Below, piece after piece: positions 24,761 to 33,851 of a DNA stretch of 64,000 nucleotides; position 1 is the stretch's first letter, and each line of letters starts with the position of its first letter. The translations under genes and the position numbers were made by a program. The notes under the pieces are model-generated. The model did no database searches, was not told the DNA's origin, and saw only the letters and a program-made list of their open reading frames with translations. Source of the stretch: Aliarcobacter butzleri (lineage in GTDB: Bacteria > Campylobacterota > Campylobacteria > Campylobacterales > Arcobacteraceae); NCBI RefSeq assembly GCF_900187115.1, contig NZ_LT906455.1:496001-560000 (forward strand), read 5' to 3'.

Positions 24761-26119
24761 TTATTTATCGTCAGTAAAATCGCTTAAGAATTTATCTTCA
24801 TAGAAAGTTTTACCTAAGTATTGGCATACTTTTTTAATATCTCTTTCTGCATTTCCTAAACAAGATGTTGCACCTGGTGATGGAGTCATATTAAAGATAA
24901 TTCCATCTAGCTCAGTAATTGAAGCTTCTCCAAGCATTAATTTTTTCTCATCTTTATTAAGTACTTGTGGTCTAACTCCTCCAAATCCTTTTGCATATTC
25001 AATATCTTCTACACTTAAAGATGGAACAATTTTTCTTGCATCTTTAACAAAAAGACCTTTATTGATACCAGGAACTTCAAATAAGAAGTTTTTGAATACA
25101 TAATTTCTTATATCTGAATCTTTTAATAAGTCCCAGAAAATTTTCATAATACTTCCATCAAAATTCATAGTTTTTAGACATTGGAAGAATGATTTTCCAC
25201 CTTTATATCTTTCTAATACTAATAATGCAAGAGCAGTTGGTCCAAATCTAGTTTTACCTTCACATAAGATATCTGGATCTCCATGAAGTGCAGCAAATGG
25301 TAATTTATCATTTTGTACCATATAAACTTTACCATTTAAGAAATGACCACTTGTAATATAGAATGATCCTGCCATAGATAAAGAACCCATATGTTTTCCA
25401 TAACCCATTTTATGTGCTAAGAATAATGAGTGAGCACCTGCATCAACAACAACAAAGTCTGCTGTATAAACTGTACCATGAACAGTTGTTAGTTTGAATT
25501 TTTTACCAACTTGTTCAATTTCTTCTACTTCAGAGTTAAAGAAAACATCAGTTGTTTTAGATGAATCTGCATTTTGTCCAGCTTTAACTAATTCTTTAGT
25601 CATTGCTCCAAAATCAACTGTCGTATATTGGTCGTTTGTTCCCATTGCAACGATTGGCTCTGGTCTATCTTTTGTTCTTTCTTTATCTGCATAAACTAAT
25701 AAAGGCTCTTTTTCTCTTAAAGCTTCTTTATCCCATAACTCTAAATAAGGGAAAATTTCTTTAAATTTATTATATCTGTCAGTAATAAATTGAACTTCTT
25801 TTTCTCCAACACCTAAAGCCATTTTTTGATGTTTAAACATAATCTTATCTTGTAAGTCATACATAAGATTGAATTTTTCAATCATTTTTGCAGTTCTTTT
25901 TGTAATTTTTGCTTTTTCAAATGTATAGTTTGTTTCGATATCACCTACGTGAATTGTTTGAGAGTTACTTGTACCTTTTGAGTTTAAAGTTGCAAGGTCT
26001 TCATATTTTTCTAATAAACAGATGCTATTTACATCAGAATATTTTGCTAATTCAAAAAATAAAGCTGCTCCAGAAATACCCCCACCAACAATTACTACTT
26101 CATAGTGTTTCTCATTCAT
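24761..26119 (-). CDS. mqo: Malate:quinone oxidoreductase (FAD-dependent)
   Basis: This membrane-associated flavoprotein oxidises malate to oxaloacetate and passes electrons to the quinone pool, serving the citric acid cycle. The 452-residue protein opens with the Rossmann motif VIVGGGISGAALFFEL (residues 8-23). It has the family blocks GTSNSQTIHVGDIETN, VVDAGAHSLFLA and FNMTPSPGATSCLGNAE near the C-terminus. A GAAGGA site supports the start. It is a single gene with its own terminator and would use acetate-derived carbon from the acetate block. Confidence 0.93.
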   Translation of the reverse strand: MNEKHYEVVIVGGGISGAALFFELAKYSDVNSICLLEKYEDLATLNSKGTSNSQTIHVGDIETNYTFEKAKITKRTAKMIEKFNLMYDLQDKIMFKHQKMALGVGEKEVQFITDRYNKFKEIFPYLELWDKEALREKEPLLVYADKERTKDRPEPIVAMGTNDQYTTVDFGAMTKELVKAGQNADSSKTTDVFFNSEVEEIEQVGKKFKLTTVHGTVYTADFVVVDAGAHSLFLAHKMGYGKHMGSLSMAGSFYITSGHFLNGKVYMVQNDKLPFAALHGDPDILCEGKTRFGPTALALLVLERYKGGKSFFQCLKTMNFDGSIMKIFWDLLKDSDIRNYVFKNFLFEVPGINKGLFVKDARKIVPSLSVEDIEYAKGFGGVRPQVLNKDEKKLMLGEASITELDGIIFNMTPSPGATSCLGNAERDIKKVCQYLGKTFYEDKFLSDFTDDK

Positions 26120-26333
26120 TTTTCTTTCCTTCTTCCAAATATTTTGTCATAAAAATTTAGGGATTCTAACATATAAATTTTTTATTTTAGATAAATAGTA
26201 GAGAGTAATTATTTTATTTTTTTAAATTTAAGAATAGGGTAAAATATAATTTACTATTCAACTAAAATTTTCTTGCGTTTAGGTTGTTTTTTACTTAAAA
26301 TTCATTAAATATGAGTTTTAAAATATATTTAGA

Positions 26334-26339
26334 TATAAT
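26334..26339 (+). promoter_or_regulatory. -10 box for ileS
   Basis: TATAAT lies 47 bases before the ileS start. A further TATAAT at 26245-26250 could start a longer leader. I see no T-box or other recognisable leader in the 26120-26386 interval. Confidence 0.5.
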
Positions 26340-26386
26340 CTATGTTTTAATAAAACAATAAATAATTGAAAATGAAGGTGTTGATA

Positions 26387-29146
26387 ATGGATTATAAAGA
26401 GAGTTTATTGCTTCCAAAAACAGATTTTCCAATGAGAGGGAACCTTCCTCAAAATGAACCTGTAAAATATAAGCAATGGGATGAAAAAAAAGTTTACGAA
26501 AAAATGAAAAAAAATAGAGTGGGGTGTCCATCATTTACACTTCACGATGGACCTCCTTATGCAAATGGGAATATTCATATTGGTCATGCTTTAAATAAAA
26601 TTCTAAAAGATATTATTAACAAATTTCATTATTTTGAAGGAAAATCAATTAGATATGTTCCAGGATGGGATTGTCATGGATTACCAATTGAACAAAAAGT
26701 TGAAGAAAAAATAGGAAGTGAAAAGAAAAAAGAGCTTCCAAAATCAAAATTAAGACAACTTTGTCGTGATCATGCAACTAAATTTGTTGAAATTCAAAAA
26801 GATGAATTCAAAAAATTAGGTGTAATTGCTGATTGGGAAAATCCTTATTTAACAATGGATTTTAAATTTGAAGCAAATATTTATAGAGAGTTATGTGCAA
26901 TTGCAAAACAAGGTTTACTAATTCAAAGAAGCAAACCAGTATATTGGTCTTGGGCTGCTCAAACTGCGTTAGCTGAAGCTGAAGTTGAATATGAAGATAA
27001 AACATCTCCATCAATTTATGTAGCATTTGAAATGAGTAATGAATCTAAAGCAATTCATGGTTTAGAAAATAAAAAAGCTGCTTTTGTAATTTGGACTACA
27101 ACACCTTGGACACTTCCTGCTAATACGGGAATATCTTTGCATCCTGTAGAAATGTATGTTTTAACTTCTGATGGATATATCGTTGCAAAAGCTTTATATT
27201 CAAAATTAAAAGAAGAAGCAGTAATAAATGGAGAAATTGTAACAGAATTTGAGCCTTTTATGTTTGAATCGAATATTGCTATAAATCCATTAAATGGAAG
27301 AACTTCTAAAATTGTTTTAGGTGATCATGTTATGATGGATAGTGGAACTGGAGCAGTTCACACAGCACCTGGGCATGGAGAAGATGACTATAAAGTTGGA
27401 TTAAGATATAACTTAGATGTAATTATGCCAGTTGATGCTTATGGTAAATATGATGAGACAATAGTTAGAGAAAAACTATTTAAAGATACTAATAAATATT
27501 TAGGATTAAATGTATTTAAAGCAAATGAGTTAATTTTAGAAGAGTTAGGAAGTGCTTTATTAAAAAGAGTAGATATTAGACACTCATATCCACATTGTTG
27601 GAGAACACATACACCAATTATTTTTAGAGCAACAAAACAATGGTTTATCTCAATAGATGATAAATATGGAAATAAAAATAATACATTAAGAGAAAATGCT
27701 TTAGAAGTTGTAGAAAATCTAAAATTCTATCCAGAATGGGGAAGAAATAGATTAAAAGCAATGCTTGAAGGAAGACCTGACTGGTGTATTTCAAGACAAA
27801 GAGATTGGGGAGTTCCAATTGCATTTTTTAGAAATAAAAAAACTGATGAAATCATTTTTGATGAAAAAGTTTTAAATTATACAGCTATGATTTTTGAGCA
27901 AAAAGGTTGTGATGCTTGGTATGACCTTGAAATAAAAGAGTTATTGTATCCAGGAAGTGGCTTAAATCCTGATGATTTAGAAAAAACTTTAGATATTTTA
28001 GATGTTTGGTTTGATAGTGGTTCAACACAAAATGCAGTTTTAAGAAGTAGAAATTATGATGCTGGAACTTTCCCTGCTGATATGTATTTAGAGGGAAGTG
28101 ATCAACATAGAGGTTGGTTCCAATCTTCACTTTTAACAACTTTAGCTTCAAGTGAAATTGCTCCTTATAAATCGATTTTAACACATGGATTCACTGTTGA
28201 TGAAAAAGGTGAAAAAATGTCTAAATCAAAAGGAAATGTTGTTGCTCCTGATAAAGTTATAAAAGAGTATGGAAGTGAAATTTTAAGACTTTGGGTTGCA
28301 ATGAGTGATTATCAAAGTGATTTAAAAATTTCTGATAATATCTTAAAACAAAATGGCGAGTTATATAGAAAAATAAGAAACACAGCAAGATTTTTACTTG
28401 CAAACATTGATGATTTAGAAGAGATTATTGATGTTTCTAAAATGGGGCCATTAGATAAATGGATTTTAAATAAAGCTAAAAAAGTATTTGATGAAATTGA
28501 AGCTGCATTTAATGTTTATGAATTTTCAAAAGGTTTAAATAAATTAAATAACTTCTTAGTTGTTGATTTATCTGGAATTTATCTTGATGTTTGTAAAGAT
28601 AGATTATATTGTGATGATAAAAAAGATATTCATAGACTTGCAAGTCAAAGTGCAATGGCACTGATTGCTAAAAAACTTATTTCAACTTTAGCTTGTATTT
28701 TAACATATACAATGGATGAATTATTAGAGTTTGCACCAGCATTTATAAAAGATGGTTGTGAAGATATTTTTGACTTTAAAAAAGTTGAATTACCAGTTGT
28801 AGAATCATCTTTAGATGAAAGTATTTTATTAAGTGCAAAAGAAAAATTCTCTGAAATAAAAGATGCTTTAAGTAAAGAAAAAGTGATTAAATCAACTTTA
28901 GAATTGATGCTTTATACAAATAGTGAAGATATTTTAGCTTTAGATGAAGTAGAAGCTAGCGACTGGTTTTTAGTTAGTCAAGTAAGTAAAGATAAACAAA
29001 ACTCTGATATATTAGGAAGTTTCCAAATTGATGGAAAAGATTTTGAAGTTTATAAAGCAACTGCTCATAAATGTCCAAGATGTTGGAAATTTACAGCAAA
29101 TGCTGAAGAATCACTTTGTAAAAGATGTGAAGAAGTAATAAAATAG
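26387..29146 (+). CDS. ileS: Isoleucyl-tRNA synthetase
   Basis: This class I synthetase charges tRNA-Ile. The 919-residue protein has DGPPYANGNIHIGHAL (HIGH motif) near residues 51-66. The large editing domain has WTTTPWTLPANTG and GTGAVHTAPGHG, then DVWFDSGST and KMSKSKGNVV. A C-terminal zinc site is CPRCWKF...CKRCEE. I chose the ATG at 26387, which follows AAGG by about 10 bases; an upstream TTG at 26366 would add 7 residues without a better ribosome site. It is followed closely by a 39-residue gene and the NifU-like gene. Confidence 0.97.
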   Translation: MDYKESLLLPKTDFPMRGNLPQNEPVKYKQWDEKKVYEKMKKNRVGCPSFTLHDGPPYANGNIHIGHALNKILKDIINKFHYFEGKSIRYVPGWDCHGLPIEQKVEEKIGSEKKKELPKSKLRQLCRDHATKFVEIQKDEFKKLGVIADWENPYLTMDFKFEANIYRELCAIAKQGLLIQRSKPVYWSWAAQTALAEAEVEYEDKTSPSIYVAFEMSNESKAIHGLENKKAAFVIWTTTPWTLPANTGISLHPVEMYVLTSDGYIVAKALYSKLKEEAVINGEIVTEFEPFMFESNIAINPLNGRTSKIVLGDHVMMDSGTGAVHTAPGHGEDDYKVGLRYNLDVIMPVDAYGKYDETIVREKLFKDTNKYLGLNVFKANELILEELGSALLKRVDIRHSYPHCWRTHTPIIFRATKQWFISIDDKYGNKNNTLRENALEVVENLKFYPEWGRNRLKAMLEGRPDWCISRQRDWGVPIAFFRNKKTDEIIFDEKVLNYTAMIFEQKGCDAWYDLEIKELLYPGSGLNPDDLEKTLDILDVWFDSGSTQNAVLRSRNYDAGTFPADMYLEGSDQHRGWFQSSLLTTLASSEIAPYKSILTHGFTVDEKGEKMSKSKGNVVAPDKVIKEYGSEILRLWVAMSDYQSDLKISDNILKQNGELYRKIRNTARFLLANIDDLEEIIDVSKMGPLDKWILNKAKKVFDEIEAAFNVYEFSKGLNKLNNFLVVDLSGIYLDVCKDRLYCDDKKDIHRLASQSAMALIAKKLISTLACILTYTMDELLEFAPAFIKDGCEDIFDFKKVELPVVESSLDESILLSAKEKFSEIKDALSKEKVIKSTLELMLYTNSEDILALDEVEASDWFLVSQVSKDKQNSDILGSFQIDGKDFEVYKATAHKCPRCWKFTANAEESLCKRCEEVIK

Positions 29147-29153
29147 GAAAAAA

Positions 29154-29273
29154 ATGTTTCAAGAAGAAGTAACTTTGAGCTTTATATTTCAAACAATAGC
29201 TATAATTTTAGTAATTACAGCTATTGGAATATTTTATGTAAAGAAAAAAGCAAATGAGGTAAAAAATAAATGA
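29154..29273 (+). CDS. Small single-pass membrane protein
   Basis: This 39-residue reading frame has a well-placed AGGAAA site 3 bases before its ATG. One hydrophobic helix (about residues 10-29, IFQTIAIILVITAIGIFYV) is followed by the basic tail KKKANEVKNK, so the N-terminus is probably outside. Its TGA overlaps the ATG of the NifU-like gene (ATGA), a typical coupling arrangement. I do not recognise a family. The ribosome site, tight packing and clear membrane topology support a real gene. Confidence 0.65.
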   Translation: MFQEEVTLSFIFQTIAIILVITAIGIFYVKKKANEVKNK

Positions 29274-29548
29274 TGCCATTTACTGATGAAGATTTACAAA
29301 ATCCAGTAAGTTCTATAATTGAAAATAAAATTTCACCAATGCTAGCACGTGATGGTGGCGCAATTAAGCTTTTAGCTATAAAAAATGCTAGAATTTTTGT
29401 GCAATTACAAGGTGCATGTGTTGGCTGTAGCGCAAGTAGTAGCACTTTAAAATATATTGTAGAAAAAGAGTTAAAATCTGCAATTCACCCTGATTTAGAG
29501 ATTATTAATGTACCACAAGGTATGGAAAACAACTTAGAGGAATTATAA
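29270..29548 (+). CDS. NifU C-terminal-domain Fe-S scaffold protein
   Basis: This 92-residue protein consists only of the NifU C-terminal (Nfu) domain. Key features are the MLARDGGAIKLL stretch and the CVGC cluster-binding motif (GACVGCSAS). Proteins of this type carry or transfer Fe-S clusters to apoenzymes in the cytosol. It overlaps the upstream small membrane-protein gene by 4 bases and ends 2 bases before the next gene, placing it in an ileS-to-murE run. Confidence 0.92.
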   Translation: MMPFTDEDLQNPVSSIIENKISPMLARDGGAIKLLAIKNARIFVQLQGACVGCSASSSTLKYIVEKELKSAIHPDLEIINVPQGMENNLEEL

Positions 29549-29550
29549 TA

Positions 29551-30147
29551 ATGATAAATGAAGATAGATTATTAAATGAAGCAAATTCTTTATTTCTACA
29601 AAAAAGATTTGAGGAAGCTTTATTTTTATATTCACAGTTATCATCAAATTTTCCAGATAATAAAGAATATCCTATTTATGCACTTTTTTGTGATATTGCT
29701 AGTGAAGATGTATCAAAAGCTTTATCTTTATATGATTATTTTACGGTAATTAAAGATGATAGTTTAGATGAAGCAATAAGATATGTAGAAGACATAGTAA
29801 ATGCTTATGATGGTGATATTGATAAAATGATGGAAATTTTAAAAGATTTAAGCACTTCAACAGTTGAATCTTTAGATGCAATAAGATATGAAGATTTTAA
29901 AAAATTAATAGAAGTTAGAGGTTCTTTTAGAATTGCTTTTGAAGATATTATGTTTTCAACAAAAGTTGCAATTGAAAATAAAGATGATTTTTATGATTTT
30001 GTAACAAAGTTGATAGATAACGATTTTAATAGTACAGCATACTCTTATCTTGATGGTTTTAATGAATATTTTACTTATGATAAAGAGATAGAAAAACTAT
30101 ATAAAAAATTAGAAGAGAAAAAACTTGAAACTAATCATAAACGATAA
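29551..30147 (+). CDS. Conserved hypothetical acidic helical protein
   Basis: I do not recognise a named family. The 198-residue product is acidic and almost wholly helical in appearance. Its N-terminal EANSLFLQKRFEEALFLYSQLSS followed by KEYPIYALFCDIA resembles a tetratricopeptide repeat pair. There is no signal peptide or membrane helix, so it is probably cytosolic. It starts 2 bases after the NifU-like gene and overlaps murE by 23 bases. This tight packing suggests one operon, but not a shared function. Confidence 0.8.
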   Translation: MINEDRLLNEANSLFLQKRFEEALFLYSQLSSNFPDNKEYPIYALFCDIASEDVSKALSLYDYFTVIKDDSLDEAIRYVEDIVNAYDGDIDKMMEILKDLSTSTVESLDAIRYEDFKKLIEVRGSFRIAFEDIMFSTKVAIENKDDFYDFVTKLIDNDFNSTAYSYLDGFNEYFTYDKEIEKLYKKLEEKKLETNHKR

Positions 30148-31414
30148 AACATATACAGACAATTCAGCTGAAGCTGACAAAAATTCAATTTTTGTTGTTT
30201 CAAAACATAATGAAAAATATTTACAAAATGCCAAAGAAAATGGTTGTATTGAGTTTTTAAACTCAAGTGAGTTAAAAAATCATTTAGATATGAGTTCTAT
30301 AAAAATCATTGGAATAACTGGAACAAATGGTAAAACAACAACTGCAACAACAATTTATAAAATACTTTTAAGTTTAGGTTTTAAAGTTGCACTTCAAGGA
30401 ACTCGTGGGTTTTTTATAAATGAAACTCAAGTTGAAGATTATTCTTTGACAACTCCAATTCAACTTGGAAATTTTGTACATATTCAAAAAGCTATTCAAA
30501 ATGGTTGTCAATTTTTTGTTATGGAAGTAAGTTCTCATGCGATAGAACAAAATAGAATTGAAGGTTTAACTTTTGCTTTAAAAATTCATACAAATATTAC
30601 AAGAGACCATCTTGATTATCATAAAACTATTGAAGAATATATAAGAGTTAAAAATTCATTTTTAAGTGATGAATCTGTAAAACTAGTAAATATAGATGAT
30701 AATGTAATGAAATATAATTTTACAAATGCTTTTACATATTCTTTAAAAAATCTTTCTGATTATAAAGTAACTAAATATGAGTTTGAACATGGTATGAAAG
30801 TTGAGTTTTCATACAAAGAAAAAACTTATACTTTTACTTCTATGATGATGGGAATTTTTAATATTTATAATCTTATGGCAAGTATTGCTGCTGTTCATAT
30901 TACAACACAAAAATCTCTTGAAGATATTTGTCAAACATTAAAAAACTTTTCTTGTGTTAGTGGACGAATGGAAATAGTTAGTTTAAATCCACTTGTAATT
31001 GTGGATTTTGCTCATACTCCTGATGGAATGGATGAAGTTTTAAAAAGCTTCCCAAATAAAGATATTATTTGTGTTTTTGGTGCAGGTGGAAATAGAGATA
31101 GTGCAAAACGACCACTTATGGGAGAAGTTGCAAAAAAATATTCAAAACATATTATTGTAACTAGCGATAATCCAAGATTTGAAGAACCAAAAATGATAAT
31201 TGAAGATATTTTAGCTGGAATAAACGATAAATCAAATGTTGAAGTTTTAATCGATAGAAAAGAAGCTTTGAAAAAAGCTATATCTTTAGCAAATGAAAAA
31301 AGTGTTATTTTAGTTCTTGGAAAAGGTGATGAAGCAACGCAAATAATTGGTGATAAAAAATTTGAATTCTCTGATAAAGATGAAGTTTTAAAAATATTAA
31401 ATTCTAAAATATAA
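30125..31414 (+). CDS. murE: UDP-MurNAc-L-Ala-D-Glu:meso-DAP ligase
   Basis: This cytosolic Mur ligase adds the third residue to the peptidoglycan stem peptide. The 429-residue protein is slightly short for MurE because of a compact N-terminal domain. GTNGKTTT at residues 66-73 is the ATP site. MEVSSHAIEQNRI and TRDHLDYHKT follow, and TSDNPRFEEP carries the DNPR motif that marks the meso-diaminopimelate-adding type. The start is a TTG inside the 3' end of the preceding gene, with an AGAAGAG site just upstream; the ORF boundaries and family N-terminus support it. Confidence 0.93.
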   Translation: MKLIINDKTYTDNSAEADKNSIFVVSKHNEKYLQNAKENGCIEFLNSSELKNHLDMSSIKIIGITGTNGKTTTATTIYKILLSLGFKVALQGTRGFFINETQVEDYSLTTPIQLGNFVHIQKAIQNGCQFFVMEVSSHAIEQNRIEGLTFALKIHTNITRDHLDYHKTIEEYIRVKNSFLSDESVKLVNIDDNVMKYNFTNAFTYSLKNLSDYKVTKYEFEHGMKVEFSYKEKTYTFTSMMMGIFNIYNLMASIAAVHITTQKSLEDICQTLKNFSCVSGRMEIVSLNPLVIVDFAHTPDGMDEVLKSFPNKDIICVFGAGGNRDSAKRPLMGEVAKKYSKHIIVTSDNPRFEEPKMIIEDILAGINDKSNVEVLIDRKEALKKAISLANEKSVILVLGKGDEATQIIGDKKFEFSDKDEVLKILNSKI

Positions 31415-31488
31415 TAAGTTTTAGTTTTAATTAACTTATAATATTTACTTATTAAAAATTAATTAAATTTATTTATTATACGATATAA

Positions 31489-31698
31489 TTATTTCTTTGG
31501 ATTTAATTTTGCTTTGAGTTTTTTAGGAAGATGTGCAAAAACCATAGAACTATTTTTAATAAGTTTATCTTTTTCATAAATTGCTATATCTAAACTCATA
31601 TTATCTAATCTAAAATTTAGTAGTTTTATTGTTTGATTTTTTTCTTCAAAAAAAAGATTTTCTTTACTTAAATCTACTATTATTTTACTTTTTGCCAA
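31489..31698 (-). CDS. Small hypothetical protein
   Basis: This 69-residue frame lies between murE and the TehA-like gene, on the opposite strand. I choose the TTG at 31698 (protein begins MAKSKIIVDL), because GGAG sits 6 bases before it; the more distal TTG at 31710 would bury that site in the coding region. The protein is basic at the C-terminus (PKKLKAKLNPKK), has no membrane helix, and belongs to no family I recognise. The clean ribosome site and codon use like neighbouring genes favour a real gene. Confidence 0.6.
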   Translation of the reverse strand: MAKSKIIVDLSKENLFFEEKNQTIKLLNFRLDNMSLDIAIYEKDKLIKNSSMVFAHLPKKLKAKLNPKK

Positions 31699-31745
31699 AA
31701 TAAACTCCAAAAATTTTATAAATTATATCTTACTAGGATTTAATA

Positions 31746-32723
31746 ATGCAAGAACAAGAGCATATAAAAGCAATTCCTTCAAATAGATTGCAATTTTTCC
31801 CTATAATGATGTTTGCAGTGATTATGGGATTAGGTGGTTTAACTTTAGTTTATGAAAGAATGACTTCGGTTTTTTTCTTTCCAATATCTGTTGCTATGGC
31901 AATACTAGTTGTTACTGTTAGTCTGTTTTTTTTAGTTTTATTTTTTTATATATTAAAAATTATTAGGTTTAAAGAAGAAGTAAAAAAAGAGTTTTCTCAT
32001 CCAATAAGAATTAATTTTTTTGCAGCTTTTTCTATTTCTATGCTTATTTTATCAATAGATTTTAGAGTTTTTTCTATAGAAATTTCAGAAATCTTTTTTA
32101 TTATAGGTGCACTTTTTCATATATTCTTTACTTACTATACAATCAAATTTTGGATAAATAACAATCTTGAAATACAACACTCAAATCCAGCTTGGTTTAT
32201 TCCTATTGTTGGAAATTTGATAGTTCCAATTGCTGGAGTTGGGATAGTTGATAATACAATATTATATTTTTATTTTTCAATAGGAATATTTTTTTGGATA
32301 ATTTTGTTTGCTATTATTTTGAATAGAATAATTTTTCACAATCAATTTGCTCCAAAATTTATGCCAACACTTTTTATTTTAATAGCGCCTCCTGCTATTG
32401 GATTTATCTCTTACATAAAATTGACTGGAAGTTTAGATTTTTTTGCTCAAATTTTATTTAATTTAGGAATATTTTTCACAATCTTAGTTTTTGTTATGTA
32501 TAAAAATTTTGTAAAAATAAAGTTTTTTATTTCATGGTGGGCATTTACATTTCCAATGGCAGCGGTTACTTTAAGTACTGTTTTAATGTATGAATTAACA
32601 AAAAATGATATTTATGCAATATTTGCTTATGTTTTAACTTTTATTACTACAATAATTGTTCTTTTAGTTGCAATTGCCACTATAAAGCATATGAAGAAAA
32701 AAGAAATTTGTATAATGGAATAA
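31746..32723 (+). CDS. TehA/SLAC1-family membrane transporter
   Basis: This 325-residue protein is predicted to have about ten membrane helices. The N-terminal FPIMMFAVIMGLGGLTLVYE and the central SNPAWFIPIVGNLIVPIAG are recognisable features of the tellurite-resistance/voltage-dependent anion channel (TehA/SLAC1) family. It probably conducts anions or small organic acids across the inner membrane. It is followed 39 bases later by the aldo/keto reductase, which has its own -10 box. Confidence 0.85.
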   Translation: MQEQEHIKAIPSNRLQFFPIMMFAVIMGLGGLTLVYERMTSVFFFPISVAMAILVVTVSLFFLVLFFYILKIIRFKEEVKKEFSHPIRINFFAAFSISMLILSIDFRVFSIEISEIFFIIGALFHIFFTYYTIKFWINNNLEIQHSNPAWFIPIVGNLIVPIAGVGIVDNTILYFYFSIGIFFWIILFAIILNRIIFHNQFAPKFMPTLFILIAPPAIGFISYIKLTGSLDFFAQILFNLGIFFTILVFVMYKNFVKIKFFISWWAFTFPMAAVTLSTVLMYELTKNDIYAIFAYVLTFITTIIVLLVAIATIKHMKKKEICIME

Positions 32724-32726
32724 GAT

Positions 32727-32732
32727 ATAATA
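32727..32732 (+). promoter_or_regulatory. -10 box for the aldo/keto reductase gene
   Basis: TATAAT lies 30 bases before the start codon, in the 39-base gap after the TehA-like gene. Position only. Confidence 0.45.
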
Positions 32733-32762
32733 GACTTTTTAAAAATGTAAAAAGGATTTATT

Positions 32763-33782
32763 ATGGAATTTAGATATATTGGAAAAAGTGGGTTAAGAGT
32801 TTCAAGTATTTGTTTAGGAACTATGACATTTGGTTCAACAACAGATGAAAAAGAAGCTTTTAATATTATGGATAAAGCTTATGAAAATGGAATAAATTTT
32901 TTTGATACAGCTGAGATTTATCCAGTACCTCCTAAAGCAAATACGGTTGGAATTACTGAAAATATAGTAGGAAAATGGTTAAAAACAAAACAAAGAGATT
33001 CTATCATCTTAGCAACTAAAGTTGCTGGTGCAGCTTCTGGTTGGTTTGTTCCACCTGTAAGACATGGACTTACTGCAATTGACTCTTTTCATATAAAAAA
33101 AGCAATTGAAGGAAGTTTAAAAAGACTTCAAACTGATTATATAGATCTTTATCAGATGCATTGGCCAGATACTATCGTGCCAATTGAAGAATCGCTAAAA
33201 GCTTTTGATGAATTAGTTAAAGAAGGAAAAGTAAGATATATTGGAACGTCAAATGATAGTGCTTATGGACTTACAAAAGCAAATGAAACTTCAAAAAATA
33301 AAAATTTATCAAGATTTGAATCAATTCAAAATAATTTTTCTTTGTTAAATCCAAGGTTTTTTGATGAATTAGCAACTGTTTGTCGAAAAGAAAATATTTC
33401 ACTTTTACCATACTCTCCGATGGCAGGAGGAGTTTTAAGTGGAAAATATAATGGAAACTTTTATCCTCAAGATGCAAGATTTACAAGTTATTTAAATAAT
33501 GAAAGCAAAAGAGTTAGACTTATGGCTGATAGATTTGTAAATGATAAAACACTAAAAGCAACAGCAAAATATCTTGAATTAGCAAAAGAATATAATGTTT
33601 CACCAGTAACTTTAGCTATCTCATATTCAAAACACTTCGATTTTGTAGCATCAACTATAATTGGAGCTAGAGTATTATCTCAGCTAGATGATAGCCTAAA
33701 AGCTTTTGTTTTTAAAATAGATGATGAACTTTTATCAAAAATAGAAATAATACAAAAAGAGATTTTATATCCAATGGGATAA
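32763..33782 (+). CDS. Aldo/keto reductase
   Basis: This NAD(P)H-dependent oxidoreductase of 339 residues has a TIM-barrel layout. The catalytic tetrad is visible: Asp and Tyr in FFDTAEIYP (about residues 47-55), Lys in ILATKVAG, and His in YQMHWPD. The region after EIYPVPP has a short insertion typical of the Tas-like subgroup, and the C-terminal STIIGAR is the cofactor-binding segment. The physiological substrate cannot be told. AAAGGA precedes the ATG. Confidence 0.92.
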   Translation: MEFRYIGKSGLRVSSICLGTMTFGSTTDEKEAFNIMDKAYENGINFFDTAEIYPVPPKANTVGITENIVGKWLKTKQRDSIILATKVAGAASGWFVPPVRHGLTAIDSFHIKKAIEGSLKRLQTDYIDLYQMHWPDTIVPIEESLKAFDELVKEGKVRYIGTSNDSAYGLTKANETSKNKNLSRFESIQNNFSLLNPRFFDELATVCRKENISLLPYSPMAGGVLSGKYNGNFYPQDARFTSYLNNESKRVRLMADRFVNDKTLKATAKYLELAKEYNVSPVTLAISYSKHFDFVASTIIGARVLSQLDDSLKAFVFKIDDELLSKIEIIQKEILYPMG

Positions 33783-33803
33783 TAGATTAAAGTAAAACTA
33801 GAA

Positions 33804-33809
33804 TATAAT
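33804..33809 (+). promoter_or_regulatory. -10 box for the phosphate transporter gene
   Basis: TATAAT lies 42 bases before the start codon of the Pit gene. Position only. Confidence 0.45.
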
Positions 33810-33851
33810 AACAAACTTTTTAGCTAAAACTAAATATTAAGGAATACATAA

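Noticed and set aside
26120-26386. T-box or other riboswitch before ileS
   Set aside because: No conserved T-box sequence or terminator-antiterminator pair is visible. Only -10 boxes can be supported.
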